Made by a program: the position numbers and the translations under genes | Part shown: piece after piece, positions 12,512-25,559 of the stretch | How positions within the stretch are numbered: position 1 is the stretch's first letter | Layout of the letters: each line of letters starts with the position of its first letter | Source of the DNA: Mucor racemosus | Taxonomy: Eukaryota; Mucoromycota; Mucoromycetes; Mucorales; Mucoraceae | Assembly (NCBI GenBank): GCA_027405735.1 | Contig: JAPEHQ010000010.1 | Span: forward strand, 2,046,001 to 2,110,000 | Length of the DNA: 64,000 nucleotides | Direction of reading: 5' to 3' | Notes under the pieces: generated by a model | What the model was told of the DNA's origin: nothing | Seen by the model: the letters and a program-made list of their open reading frames with translations, nothing else | Databases searched by the model: none

Positions 12512-15500
12512 ATGAAATTAAAGGTAAAATTATAAATCTGTATACATGCTTTTCATCAATTAAAAAATACGATTAGGATCTTAAAGAAAGGTTCAAGCCA
12601 ATTCAGTTAACAGTAGAGCAATGGGATCATCAAAGTTCTATAAAAAAAATTATAAAAAGTTCATTTTCACCTATTGGAACACTTGATTTTACTGTGAAAT
12701 TTAGAGATGGTCAAATAAAGAAGGTAAGATATCAAGTGATGGAAACAAAATCATCAATGCCCCTCATATACTCCCCCTTTTTACATATGTAATTCCCCTT
12801 CACATTTTGTATATATTTACTGACTCGCCCCTTTTAAATATTCTTTATTTTACTCCAATAGATTCCATCTAAGAGTTTGAAAAATAATTATTCGCAATTG
12901 ATAAAACAATTTGAAGTAATTAATAGAAACAAATCAAGAAATTCAAGAGCGAAGGCGAGAACAACTACAAGTAGAAACAATAAGCGTATTAGCTACAGAA
13001 AAGAAGAGTCTGAAGAGGAGGATGAGGAGGAATATTCTGAGGAGGAGGAGAGTAGTGATTTTGAAGATGAGGATGACATTGATTTTTTGGAGGAGCAAAT
13101 GAATTCGAAAACTAGTCGTGGTAGATTGACAGTTAAGCCAAAATCATTTCAAAATGAATTTTATCCTGACCGACCAGAAGAGCAAATTTCAAGAAAGCCA
13201 ATGTCAGTCCATGTACCACCTTATACCGATGATCTATTTTTGGAATATCATTCTGAACGCTGTCTTCGTTGCTATAAATTTGGTAATCCAGAAGATATGT
13301 CAAATAATGATGATGGTAAAGTTCAAATTGGTTCTCAATCTAAAAGAACTAGATTGTTGTTATGCCAATCTTGTTCTGTTTCTATGCATAATAATTGTAT
13401 ATCCACGCATAAATTGATTGACAAGACTACGAAAAATTTGAAATGTCCAAAATGTGTACGAGGTACTAATTGTTCCCGATGTGACACTAGCATTCTTAAG
13501 ACCAAAGGAAGCAAACAAATCCCTTTCCGTTGTTTTACTTGTAATACTGCATACCATTATGATTGCATTATTCCTGGCACTTCATCTGAATTACGTGACA
13601 AGTTGAAATCGATGGATTTGGTTGATTTGTATCGTAGTGGACAATGTATCGAATGTTCAACCTTTTTAAAAGACAAGAAACCTCAAGCTGTTGCTGATGA
13701 AAGAAAATTAGATGGTAGATTAGAATATTATATCAAATGGAAAGATTTATCTTATCGCCATGCTTCTTGGGTTTCTGCTAAATGGATTGCCAACTATTCG
13801 ACTACTTTGCATCGTGGTTATCTCAAAAGAAAAGAAAAGGAAGGTTCTGTACCTCTTTCTGAAGATGTAGTATGCATTGATAGAATTTTGGATGTTATTT
13901 GGACCGATAAATCTCACAAAGAAGCTAAAAAGGTATTGGCAGTATTCAAAGATACAGAATATGCTGATGGTATGTGCTATATATGCAATATTTAATTATT
14001 ATAAATATTAATTTATCTTTTTTTTTTCTAGCTGTTTGGGATGAACCACCACCAAAAGATGATGAAAGATTATATACGGATTATGAAAATGCTTTAAAGC
14101 GATACATTCAAGCCTCTAAAGTTCTTCCACCAAAAAATATGAAGGGCCTTATTGCAAATGTTCGTTCTGCAGCCACATCAGAAAGCTACAAGTCCCGTGA
14201 ATTAAAGGCTCAACCTGATTTTATCAAAGGTGGCACCTTGATGAAACATCAACTTGAAGCGCTCAAGTAAGTCTAAATATTTGCTATTTTACTATATCTA
14301 ACTCTTGTGTTTATATATAGTTGGCTCATTTATCAATGGGAAAAAAGGATGCCCTGTATTTTAGCTGATGATATGGGTTTGGGAAAGACTATTCAAGTGA
14401 TATCTCTTTTATTCTATTTATACCGTAAATTCCTTATTTATCCCTTTTTTATCGTTGTGCCAAACAGTACAGCAACTAATTGGGTTCGTGAATTTGCCAA
14501 ATGGGCACCTGAATTAATTGTAGTTCCATACTTTGGTCAAGGAGCAGCTCGTAAATTAGCTTTGGAAAATGAAATATTTGATGCTAAAGGTCAATTGAAA
14601 TGTCATGTTGTCATCGCCACCTATGAATCTGCTTGTGAACCATCAAAATTACATGACATATTTTGGCCTGTTCTTATTGTAGATGAATCACAAAGACTTA
14701 AAAATGATGAATCTTTGCTATTTAAAACTTTGGCAAGATTAAGAGTTGATCATATTGTGTTGCTTACTGGTACTCCACTTCAAAATCGATTGCGCGAGCT
14801 CTTTAATATTATGCATTTTATTAGACCCCTTGAGTTTAAGGGCGATGAAGCAGACCACTATGAAGAGATGACTAAACCACAAATAGATGAATTGCATTCA
14901 CGTTTGAAGCCTTATTTCCTTCGTAGAACGAAGCAGGAGGTGTTGAAGAAATTACCTCCAAAATATGAACTGATTGTCCCTGTATCCATGACAGCTTTAC
15001 AAAAGGAAGTCTATAAGCTTTGTTTGAGTAGTGAAATTATTGAAACTTTATCTGAAGCAACTGGAACTAAAAGACAAAAAGGATTATCAAGTATCTTTAC
15101 CAATCTTAGAAAGACTTTAAATCATCCTTATTTGTTGGATGGCGTTGAACTTGAACAATCTACACCTGAAGAAGTTCAGCAATCAATGATTGAAGCATGT
15201 GGTAAACTCAAATTATTTCATCAAATGTTACCTAAAATATTAGAGCAAGGCCACCGTATTTTGATATTCTCTACAATGACCCGAAATTTAGATATCATTG
15301 AAGATTACTTAGATTATGAATTGGTAAAATACGTTCGTATTGATGGAAGTGCTAAAGAAGCCAGTCGTGTCAAGGCTATTGATGCATTCAATGCACCCAA
15401 TTCAAAGATCAATGTATTTTTACTTTCTACTCGTGCTGGTGGTGTTGGTATTAATTTAGCTACTGCTGACACAGTTATTATCTGGGATTCTGATTTCAAT

Positions 15501-17382
15501 CCATATGCTGATTTACAAGCTATTAGTCGTGCTCATCGTATTGGTCAAGCCAACATGGTAATCATTTATCGTTTCATGACGCGTCTCTCTGTAGAAGAAA
15601 AGATTTTGCAAATTGGTAAAAAGAAGATGGCATTAGAGCATGTTGTCGTTGAAAGAATGAAAGCAGACGAAGAGGAAAATGTTGTTGAAGACCTTGAATC
15701 TATTCTTAAATTTGGTACTGAAGCCTTGTTTGATAATGATGATTCTAAAGATATTCGCTACGATGATTCAGCTATAGATAACTTATTAAACCGTGAGCAA
15801 TATCGTGAAGCAGCTACTGAATTACAAATCAAGGAAGTTGAGGAATTAGAAGGCATCGATAAGGAGCAAGGCACAATGAATTTTTCTTTTGCTAAAGTTT
15901 GGCAAGCGGATGGTACAACTGAAGAACTTCAAGTTGATGAAACTGAGACTCCAAACGAAAGTGATTTTTGGGATAAATTTTTGATTGAACAACAAAATCA
16001 AAAAGAAAAGAAAAAGCAAGCAAAACGTGAAGCTGAATTAAAATTGGGTAGAGGTGGTCGTAAGAGAACTGCTGTGGTAAGTTGATATATTCTTCACATC
16101 TTTCTCTCAAACTAATCGTATATATTTATAGTCTTACGTTGAATCAGCCACTAAGCTATTATCCGCTGAAATAGGACATAAACTAATAACTGATGAAGAA
16201 TTTATCCTTCGTCATGATAATGATAGCGATGATGATGATGATCACGGCGATCCAGAACCTGATTTAATGAATGGCACGAGATCTGCGAAGAAAGTTAAAC
16301 TTGATGAAAACAATGCTCCAAAATCTAAGAGAGTCAAAAAAACCAAGAAACAAGCACAAGCTGCTTTATTGAATGGTCAGCAACAGCAACAACCACAACA
16401 ACAACAACAGCAGCAGCAGCAACAACAACAACAAATAGTACAACCACAAAAGGAGAAGCGCCGCGTTTTGACAGAGTGGGAATGGGTAATTTCAGCTCGT
16501 CATCAAGAGGTTATGTGGAATAGCATCGTTTTACCTGGAATCCTTGATATCATTACTAAATATAGAGTTGAACATCGTACTACAATTGGTGTCCCAACAG
16601 CAAGATATAGAGGAATGAAAAGCGTTATTGTTGCCGAAATATGGAGACTTGTGCATGAATTTTCAAAGAAGGAGATGGATCGTGAATATATTCATGAAAT
16701 CGAATCTGGTGTATCACAAAAGGTGGCAACAGATAGATTTCACTTGAAATTCGCTTTCTATAATCAAAATGTCAATTTAGTCTTGCATCAAGTTATTCAA
16801 GGTTACATTAATTTTTACGAAAATGAAGTATATTTCGAACTTAAAACAGCAGAAATTGAATCATCAATAGCTGATCCAATCCTGAAATCTGAACAATTGA
16901 ACAGTTTAAAGGAAACTCATAAGCTGTTGCAAACTCAATTAAATGGAATTGCTGCAAATGCCACAAGCATTTTTAATATGGCTTTTGAACGTATAATCGC
17001 TCTTCGACCTCCAACTAATGCTCCCAAGGAGGTTTCTTACTCGCCTGTTCATCCTGCTTCAAATGCTGAAACTTCTGCTGTTAATTTTCAGAGTCAATTC
17101 AAAGTTAATACTGTTTCTCAACCACAAGTTCGTCCATTAAATACAGCTTCGCCACAATATAATAACAATGGTCAACAGACAACATTTAGACAACAACAGC
17201 AACAAAATCCAGTACAGCTATCTACTCCAATTGTTGCTCAATCTCCTGCTCCAGTTGCTCAATCCCCTGCTCCAGTTGCTCAATCTCCATTTAATGCTCA
17301 AACCTCTACAAAATCACCACCAGCTACAAATCTTCCACAGGGATGGTTAAATACACAACAATATTTTATCCATAAAAGTTAA
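12512..17382 (+). CDS. Mi-2/CHD3-like ATP-dependent chromatin remodeler
   Basis: Exons: 12512-12523, 12577-12723, 12862-13969, 14032-14266, 14321-16076, 16132-17382; 1502 aa. The first exon codes only MKLK, and the next two join in frame. Visible parts: an acidic Glu/Asp/Ser stretch (about 98-125), a PHD-type Cys/His zinc finger and a second Cys-rich region (about 185-290), a chromodomain (YYIKWKDLSYRHASWV, about 340-355), an SNF2 ATPase with DMGLGKT near 516 and box II DESQ near 624, and a helicase C domain with STRAGGVGINLATADTVI. The C-terminal third holds a Lys-rich stretch and a polyglutamine run (16378-16434, about 1169-1187). The domain order matches nuclear remodelers that slide nucleosomes, such as Mi-2 and fission yeast Mit1. 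Box II with Gln in place of His is a mild departure from DEAH. Confidence 0.93.
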
Positions 17383-18309
17383 CTACACACTGGTATCCTC
17401 TGATTTACTAAAGAGGTGTTTAGAAATGAAAAGCTTTTCAAAATGCATACCTTCTCAATTTTTTAAATACATATTTAAAATTACGTAATTCTACGTGAAT
17501 TTAAGAAATATACATTCAAATTTACATAATTTTACGTGAATTTAAGAAATACACATTCAAAATCATGTAATTTTACATGAGTTTCTTAAATACACATTCA
17601 TAAATAAATACAAACTAATTTTTCCATTTTTCAATATATTTTTTGAAGGTATAATAGATACACATGGACATATATCTGATGAACAATTGAATATCAAACC
17701 TTCAATCTTCATTTCGCTATACAAAATGAACAAAGATCAAGCAGATACATGAAAAGAAATGCTTTCTTATCAGCCAATTAAAGTCATAGTTGGTTTCAAG
17801 ATCATTTACATTTGTTAGCTACTACTATTTATTTGATATCAGCTTTTTGTGTATTCTGTTCTGTTTGTTGAAGATTTCTATCAGATTCAAAAGCGACGAT
17901 TTAAAGAGAATTTAACAAAAGCAATTAAATAATTAATTAATGGGCAAAACAAAAGACTAGCCATGCCGGTATATGTAACTATATTGATGTATAAAGGTTA
18001 AATGGTAGAAAAATTTGCATTTTTATTACTACATGCTATGAAAAAAAAAATTAGAGCAACAATGTTAAACAGTATTGGTATTTGAAGTTACTCATTTAAT
18101 ATTAAGGTCAAGGTTTTTTTTAAATAATATTAAAGTTTATATATGAATTTTAAGCAAAATTGGAAAGCTTATAAATGAAATTGGATTCTCTAGTAAATAG
18201 ATGAAATTATATAATTAAGGGAGAAATTGTGGGAGTGAGAGCGAGTGAAAATATTATAGTAGAGTGTATGTGTGTAAAAAAAAGAAGGAAGATATGAATA
18301 TTTGATAAT
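17383..18309. other. Convergent intergenic region
   Basis: 927 bp between the stop codons of the CHD gene (+) and the GDP-mannose pyrophosphorylase gene (-). It is AT-rich and contains the 41-bp tandem repeat listed separately. No coding sequence is supported. Confidence 0.6.
17477..17599. repeat. Tandem repeat, 3 x 41 bp
   Basis: Three head-to-tail units at 17477-17517, 17518-17558 and 17559-17599, all exactly 41 bp and each ending in ACATTC. Units 1 and 2 share TTTTACGTGAATTTAAGAAA-like sequence with few changes; unit 3 is more diverged. Each unit contains a TTACGTAA or CATGTAA-type near-palindrome. Confidence 0.85.
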
Positions 18310-19577
18310 TTACATAACAATCTTGGGTTCAGTAATATTAGCAGAGATGCCCTTGTGAGGTAAAATAGAACCACCGTTAATATAAATTTCGTCATTGACA
18401 GTTACATCGTCTCCCAAAACTGAACAACCTTCAATACGAGACCAACGACCTACAGATGAATGCCAACCGATGATACTGGAATTGACCCAAGCAAAATCTT
18501 TAACTTGAACGCCTTCCAAAATAACACAACGTTGAAGACGCACACCATCACCAATAACTACATTAGGGCCAACAACTACATTGGGACCAATACGACAATC
18601 CTTACCAATTTTGGCAGAAGGATGTACCATAACATTACCCTTATGGATATATTCTAAAGTAGGATTGGCAAGATCTTCAGGTTGCTTCTTTGCTAAATGA
18701 GATAAATAAAGACATGTACCAGTCAAGAAATCCTTTGGTTGGCCAACATCCATCCAGAAACCTTCCAGGTCATATGTATGCAATTGGCCAGCTTGAGCAA
18801 TGAAAGGGAAAACTTCCTTTTCAATTGAAGTAGGTTTTAACTAGAAATAAAGGGTAAGTTTAGGGTTGATCAACAAATTATAAATAAACACAAACATACC
18901 TCAATACGATCCAAGACAGAAGGGCTCAAAATGTACATACCAGCATTAATCTTGTTTGAGATAAATTCCTTGGGCTTCTCAACGAATCTTTCAATTTTGG
19001 TTGAACCAGATCTATTGACAACTACACCATATTTGGAGGGATCGTCAACTTTTGTAACAGCGATAGTACCTTCACCACCATGAGATATATGGAAATCTCT
19101 CAATTGCTCAAATGGGAAATCGCAAATAACATCACTATTTAAAACGAAAAAAGGTGATTCGTCTTTAGCTAAAATTTCACGGGCCAAGGCCAAGGGACCA
19201 GCAGTTCCCAATGGCTCTGTTTCAACTGAGAAAGTGATTTTGACATTATAAATAGCTTCATATTCCTGTAAAGCAGCGACCATAATTTCAGGGCGGTAAT
19301 TGACAGCCAAGACTATATCAGTTACACCAGCCTAAAGTAATATAAAATGACATCAATTTGTAATTCATTTTAGACTATAAATTTATATTGACCTTAGCTA
19401 AGCTTTCGATTTGATGAAGGATCATAGGTTTGTTGGCGAATTCAACAAGAGGCTTAGGAAGAGTAAGAGTGAGTGGTCTAAGACGAGTACCGAAACCTGA
19501 TTTTGTTGTATGATTAATCGAATGAACTCTATAAAATATACATATAACATACCTCCAACAAGAATAAGTGCCTTCAT
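18310..19577 (-). CDS. Mannose-1-phosphate guanylyltransferase (GDP-mannose pyrophosphorylase)
   Basis: Exons on the minus strand: 19577-19553, 19496-19393, 19331-18900, 18840-18310 (introns 56, 61, 59 nt); 363 aa, the usual fungal length. The N-terminus reads [19 protein letters not shown] then LPKPLVEF, the nucleotidyltransferase signature that binds the triphosphate. [10 protein letters not shown] gives the metal-binding Asp and FVEKP a sugar-contact motif. From about residue 245 the hexapeptide pattern ([19 protein letters not shown]) forms the left-handed beta-helix. The enzyme makes GDP-mannose from mannose-1-phosphate and GTP in the cytosol, the donor for N-glycans, O-mannosylation, GPI anchors and wall mannans. 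It is orthologous to yeast PSA1/VIG9 by family. All four exons are intact. Confidence 0.97.
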
Positions 19578-21129
19578 TTTATATAATATTGATTTACAAA
19601 AGAGTGAATTAAAATGTAAATTGCAAAGAACAAGAAGAAGAATGATGGATGTTTATTTTGAGCATTTATATACCTTTTTTATTTTTATATATATATTTTT
19701 ACATAGCGAACATTGCTGAAATTCCGCTGAACTTGACTTGTTTTGAATGCGTAGATCTTTTTATATCTCAATTTGTTAGGTGATGTCTCAAATCTTAATA
19801 CTTGGCATCATCATCGGCATATCATATATTAATTGAGCTTATTATACAGGTATCAACCTATTTATCATTAATTAATAGTAGGAAAAGACAAGAAACCAAC
19901 ATGATATGATAGAATGTTTAATTAAACATTTGGTATGAATATGCTTGTGTGTATTATTTCTATATCAACCGAAATTATTACATGTTGTTGGGGCTCAACA
20001 CTGTGAATCAAACGGAATGATTTCTTCTTTTCTTAATTTAGCAAAGATTGCATGTCACTCTTTGACTCACTTGTTTTGATAAATAATGTTAGTTCAACAT
20101 TCTTCCAAACAATGTTGTCTGTTTTGTGCCATCATTCCGGGTAAACACAAAGAAAATGGTGGGAAACTTTATATTCATACAGCAAAACATATTTTATATC
20201 GAAATATGTTGTTGAATTATACATACTATTTTTACATCAACCAAGCCCAAAAGAAATACCATTGAATCGCTGAGTTTCATAACTATGCAGAAGAAAGGTT
20301 CCAATCTTAAAAAGTGCTGAACAAGACAAAGTTACATTGAATGCAAATACGTAATTTTTACATTTTCTCTAGAATAAAAAATGCAAAATACAAATTGATA
20401 TGCTTCAAAATGTTTTGATATACTTCAATAATGTATTATATTGGTTTGAACTGTTGAAAAAATCCTTGGAATTAATATTTTGGCTTTTTTGCAATATACC
20501 ACTTTATTTTTGAAATCATATGGTCGTATTTCATAGCCAAAATTAAATAAACACGATAATTTAAAGAAAAAAAGGAATCATACAGCCATAACGCACATCC
20601 AAACAAAGAAGATGAGGACAATAGAATAAAAGAAGAGGAGAACAAAAATATACAAAAAAAGTGATACAATTATTTAGTAACTTGAAATCCTGTCTTTGCG
20701 TTATTATTAAATATTATTCTAACTATTGGTACAGTACGATGAAAAGCTTCTTATAATCAAGTAAAACAGGCCTGTGGCAGCACGAGATACACATCGCGAC
20801 TTTAGATATGTCCCTCTTGGCGTCAAATAAAGAATAATTACAAGCTGCTTTAGTTTATTCCGGGTGGTATATATTATACATGATTGAGATGAAACATATA
20901 AAGTTATAAATTATGCATGCACAAGGAATATTCCTGAATTGGGGTCAAAATTATTTGGTTAATCCTGTATTCTCATGCATCTGTATAATGAAGATACCGT
21001 ATGTGAGTTGAAATACACATGTTGTAAATATATATCACATAGATGAATAAAGTTATTTTTTATGATATTCGGGTAAAAATAAAGATATAAAAGTGAATTG
21101 TGTACAAAATATGCATGGTATTAATATTA
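19578..21129. other. Intergenic region without recognised gene
   Basis: About 1.55 kb upstream of the GDP-mannose pyrophosphorylase start and downstream of the secreted-protein stop, so it should hold the promoter of the former. Only short chance reading frames (under 70 codons) occur. No repeat copy or RNA gene was recognised. Confidence 0.55.
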
Positions 21130-22220
21130 TTATTTAAGGATTCCAATCAACATGATTAGAGAAGTCAATGTAGCTACTCCAAGCGCAGTTATTAATGGTA
21201 AGAATGATTCACGAAAAGATCCACCTCCACCTAGGTAACAAGTAGGGCAAAACATGGCTATAATAACATCAAATTACAATTAGATGTATAATGACTAATC
21301 ATTGAAATTTACTTACAATCTGTTCGTCCAACGTAAGCTTCTGTTGAGTACATTGCAACTACTAATCTTGAATCGGGCATTAACCAACCAGGACTAGGAA
21401 AAGCTTTTGGTCCTCTTTGATCATAAACCCAAACAGTATAATACCCAACCATTAATGGTGATCCAGGTTGAAGATGAGCTAAATCCCAATTTGCTGAAGT
21501 AGCTGTACCAGCAACAATAGCAGCTGTAAATGTTTGTTTCTGAGGATTAGCTAAAGCAACGGTAAGATTAGCAGGTTGTACTTTGAGTACATTTGGATCT
21601 ACAGTCCATTCAAATGACATGTTGGAAACACCAATCTTATAGAGTGGGGGAAATGTTTGGTTTGGAATAGGTTTCTTCCAAGTTAAATAAGCAGGTGGGA
21701 TATCATTTGAGAAAGATGCATAGGTTGGTTTACCAACAAATGGATTTGCATTATTGGGTGGAACAGATTGTGTTGCATTGGCATGAGTACCATTACTAGG
21801 TGGAGACAATGCTGTATTCACAGGTCCATTTCCACCAGGCTGTTGTTGAGGTATACTACCGCCAGCAGGTGGTCCACCCAAGTTGGTTTGTGCTGTTACT
21901 ACTGCTGTTGCAGTGCTTGCTGGTTGTGCTTGCGGTTGATTATTATTGTTGTTGTTCTCAGATGCTTGTGGAGGAGGAGGAGCAGCAGCAGATGGTTGTG
22001 TACTACCTATACTTTTTATTTCAATATTTTATTGATATTTTGGGCTACTCTATCAAGATTTTTATTACCTGTTTCTTCAGCTAATTTTGAATAGAAAAAA
22101 TTTAATACAGTTATTTTACTAGTAGTTTTCAATTTATTCTACCTCTTTTATTTAAATTGGCTTTGGCATCAATCAAAAGAACATACACTACTAATACAAA
22201 ATATACAATGTAAAGACGCA
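21130..22220 (-). CDS. Secreted/membrane-anchored Pro- and Asn-rich protein; start exon frameshifted
   Basis: Exons on the minus strand: about 22220-22143, 22080-22069, 22006-21317, 21257-21130; all joins downstream of the first exon keep frame. The ATG at 22218-22220 opens a leader (MRLYIVY) but hits a stop after nine codons. One extra base near 22200 would give a long hydrophobic stretch ending DAKA, a convincing signal peptide. The low-complexity part (poly-Pro, poly-Asn, PAST) is followed by a beta-sandwich-like domain with FEWTVDP and YYTVWVYDQRGPKAFPSPGW, and a C-terminal hydrophobic helix (SFLPLITALGVATLTSLIML). It resembles fungal proteins with domain DUF7137, but that is from memory. 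The break could be an assembly indel, a true mutation, or a missed upstream exon: an acceptor-like TTTTTTCCAG precedes 22234 and would put the exon in frame. Confidence 0.75.
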
Positions 22221-22787
22221 TATCTATATGTATATCTGGAAAAAAAAGAAGACAAGAAGAAAAGAAAAGGGTTTATAGCATAATTCTTTGTTTATCATAT
22301 ATCCCTTACTACTATTATTGCAAAACATATAATGTAAAAAAGGGGAAAGAAGGGAGTAAATAAGATATAATAAGTACAATCTTGTAAGGGATGCATCTTG
22401 AATAGTATTTCAAAGGGGATATAATAATAGTAAAAAAGAAATACAGCTATAATGGGTCTGATTCTAACTGTAAGCTCTTCTGTGTATACTAATAGCAACC
22501 AAGGAGTTCAAGTATAAAATTTGTATATTCAAATTGTATGATATTGGTACAATATGCTTTGAGCAAAAAAGGCCATGATTTTCTGATCTACGAATCTGTG
22601 TAACAAACTGGTTTGACAAAAAATGCGTGAGAAGCTACCCCTTTCAATCTTTATGGCAGATTGTACATCCTCGGATGCTGTGATCTTTTTTCTATGATTT
22701 TTTTATTTTAATATCAGTTGAAGCTTCAATTATAATCAACGTGCAAACAAATAAATAGAACTCTGCATATCCTGATATGAAACAGTT
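22221..22787. other. Intergenic region
   Basis: Upstream of the secreted-protein gene and downstream of the lectin-like reading frame. It may contain a further 5' exon of the secreted-protein gene, but none could be joined in phase. Otherwise nothing was recognised. Confidence 0.45.
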
Positions 22788-23665
22788 TTATTCAGTAAAT
22801 TCAATTAAAGAAATCAATTGAACATCATGGTTTTCTGCAAGTCCACCAGTACTAGCTGTAAATCCTATCCACGCCTTTTCTTTTGGCATTAAATAATCCA
22901 TAAAGTTTTGATTGGTGATCTTCAAGACCTGAATGTAATCTTTATCATTAACTTCTGCTAAACCAATCTCAATAATACCATTTGATAATAATCTTATTTT
23001 TGATTTAATCCATTCACCACATTGAAGAAGTGGAATGCGTGAAGTATGTCCTAGTGAATAGTCTTGATGAGCTGAATTACCAAAAGGCGGTTTTCTACCA
23101 TGAATGCTGATATGATTAGCTGATGGATCAGCGCATCTATCTGAACTATAATTAAAGCAAATAAACAAATAATTATTGAGTAAATAAACAAATAAACTCT
23201 ACCTTTGATATGTATCGAATTCGATGGCCAAACTAATTTATATGGAATGAGGTAAATTAAAAAAAAAAAAAAGGATAATGGATAATGGATAATAAATTTT
23301 CAATACCTATTTTTAATACCACCATATCCTAATTCACATCCACCTTCTCCAAGCGCATTTTCATTTTGTGCCTGAATAACAAACGCAAATCCATCTGCTC
23401 CATTAACAGCTTGTTGATTATTTGCGTCAGTTATACGAAATGCAAATTCAATTTCTATTCCCTTGAGTTTATCATCCAATTGAATCGATTGTTTGCAATA
23501 AACACCACCACGTTGATCCGGTATCGATCTTGTAATGCGAATATACGGATTATTGGGAATAAAAGATCGATTATCGCACTGCATAGAGGCATTCCCCAAG
23601 AGCGTATATTGCACTCCAATCTTTTGTTTTTCTAATTCACTCAAAAATTTAGCTAAAGGTCTCAT
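22788..23665 (-). CDS. L-type (legume-like) lectin domain, possibly the C-terminal part of the PNGase
   Basis: Exons on the minus strand: 23665-23307, 23232-23203, 23145-22788 (introns 74 and 57 nt), all in phase. Family-type motifs are GADGFAFVIQAQN, then LGYGGIKN joined by splicing to SLAIEFDTYQ, DPSANHISIHGR, and near the end WIGFTASTGGLAENHDV. These are the strands and Asp/Asn loops of L-type lectins. The ATG at 23663-23665 overlaps by one base the TAA (23665-23667) ending the PNGase frame, and there is no room for a promoter. A 35-nt GT...AG stretch at the boundary could fuse both frames, though this is shorter than every other intron here. No signal peptide is seen, so a cytosolic glycan-binding module is the likelier role. 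Confidence 0.75.
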
Positions 23666-25148
23666 TATAATCTTGTAGCATATTTACTCCAATCATTCAG
23701 GTCTAATTTATTCATGGTGTTTTCTGTTGCTGATATTTCTCCAGTTTCACCCCGACTGGTACGCCATGCCAATGACCCTTATTTTCCAAGTAATCAATGA
23801 CAAAAACTCTCACAAAACACTACTTGACTTACCACTTTGTCTGCCCTTCATCTCATCGTCTTTGACAGAAACTTTTTTGCTGTCCTCTTCTAACTCGATC
23901 AACTCTTTTACTCGCCTCTGGTTCAATGTATCTTTTCTATCTTGATCTAAATTTTGTTGGCGTTTAGCTGTTATTCCTTCCAAAAACTATATCAAAAACT
24001 GTTGAATTGATTTTTCAAGAGAGATAGATGCCAACTTACAACTGCCAATCTAGGCTCTTGTATTTTAGTACGTCGCTTCAATATTTCTGGCCAGTTTCTA
24101 GTGTATCTTTTCGTAACATCGAGCGCCTCATTAATGGAAAATGCAGTGCAATAATTTAATTGTTTATTCCATCCTACACTATAAAGCAAAGGCTATTCTT
24201 CCATTAAAAAACTGATAGTTTTCCTATAATTTCAACTTACTCGATCCCATGCTTCTTCACATGAATCACAATGAATCCAGCGTTCTTCATATTCCGAATA
24301 CACTTCTGTCCATACATGATCTGTTGTATCATACACAATACGAGCTTCAGATCCGACTGCTCGGCAGCAAAGTGTAAAGCACTATATAGTGGAATTGTAT
24401 CGTTTTTAGATAAATTGAAATATTCATGATTGCCTATTGTGTACTATACATTAGCCCACTCTCCACATCTTCCTCGTCTTGTTTCTAGTAATTTTCCTGG
24501 ATCACTACATATAAACAAACTGTGAATATTGCTCTCATAAATTATTATTTTTTTGAATCAAGAATTACTTGTAACGAGGAAAACGAGTAATGCTATTGCA
24601 TAATGAGCATTGATACCCCTCCACCACTCCTGCACCAAATTGCAGTTCTTCTTGCGTTGGTTGCAAATGATTTACTCCACGAGTTTGCGTCTAGAAAAAT
24701 GTCAGATAACTGATTCGGATTGATTCTATAAAACAAGTTGTACTCACGTTATGACAGTAATCACAAGGTGCATTATTCACCCATTTGAAAAATTCATTTT
24801 TAAACCAATGCAATAATCGTTGGATGACTAAATCTTCCAGGGATCCTTCACCGCCATGGTCTTCTAATATAGTTTCGGCTTCTTCATAAAGACGCTGGAG
24901 TGGTATCACCTCCATAGCTTTGTCCTGAAACACATATTGTCAGTTTATTTAAACAAAGAAACATAATATTTATTTTTTACCTGGAGCTCTTGCTTTTCGT
25001 AATGAAACACGATACCACCATTGGCTTCTAGCTGCTTCATAAAAGCTTTCTCTTGCACATTTGATGATGCCTGCATTCTACTTTTAATCAATGAGGTCCA
25101 TTGTTGTGTTAGTCTGCGTGCTATGTCGTTTATTTCTTCGGTATTCAT
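23665..25148 (-). CDS. PNG1: Cytosolic peptide:N-glycanase (PNGase)
   Basis: Exons on the minus strand: 25148-24981, 24924-24748, 24690-24569, 24504-24450, 24381-24241, 24192-24040, 23986-23833, 23777-23665; 360 aa, close to yeast Png1. The transglutaminase-like catalytic triad is visible: Cys169 in [10 protein letters not shown], His196 in [10 protein letters not shown] and Asp213 in IHCDSCE. Two CxxC pairs (CDYC and CSLC) form the zinc site. The C-terminal [15 protein letters not shown] is a family signature. The enzyme removes N-glycans from misfolded glycoproteins exported from the ER, working with Cdc48 and Rad23. The frame ends at TAA 23665-23667, which overlaps the ATG of the lectin-like frame, so the true protein may be a longer fusion. 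Confidence 0.93.
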
Positions 25149-25559
25149 GAGTTTTGTATTTCAACACAAAAGAAAATTGTCTGTTTGTACATCTTGAGGA
25201 GTTTTAATGAGCTTGGCAGAATGTAATCATCTACAAGTGGCTCCCGCCGCTCCCATCTTTAAATCACGCAAAATTATTTTGGCAGCTTATACCCACTTAA
25301 TGAAGCTTGCTGCACTAATCTGTTTAACTAATTGAGTTTAGGCTTCTAGCTACTTGAAAATTTTACTGTGTATTATGCTATTTGTTACTGAAAATATTAT
25401 ACACCTCTCGAAAAACTCGCTACAGGCAGAATTTACTTTTTTTTCTTGAAGACTGGGTCTCAGTTTTCTTCCCTGCCCAACTTTTTTTTCACTAAATAAC
25501 ACCATGGAAAAAATATATGTCAATGTTCCTGAGATGATCAAAAATAAGTATCCAGAAAT
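25149..25559. other. Upstream region of PNGase
   Basis: About 400 bp between the PNGase start and repeat B1. It presumably contains the PNGase promoter. Nothing else was recognised. Confidence 0.45.
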
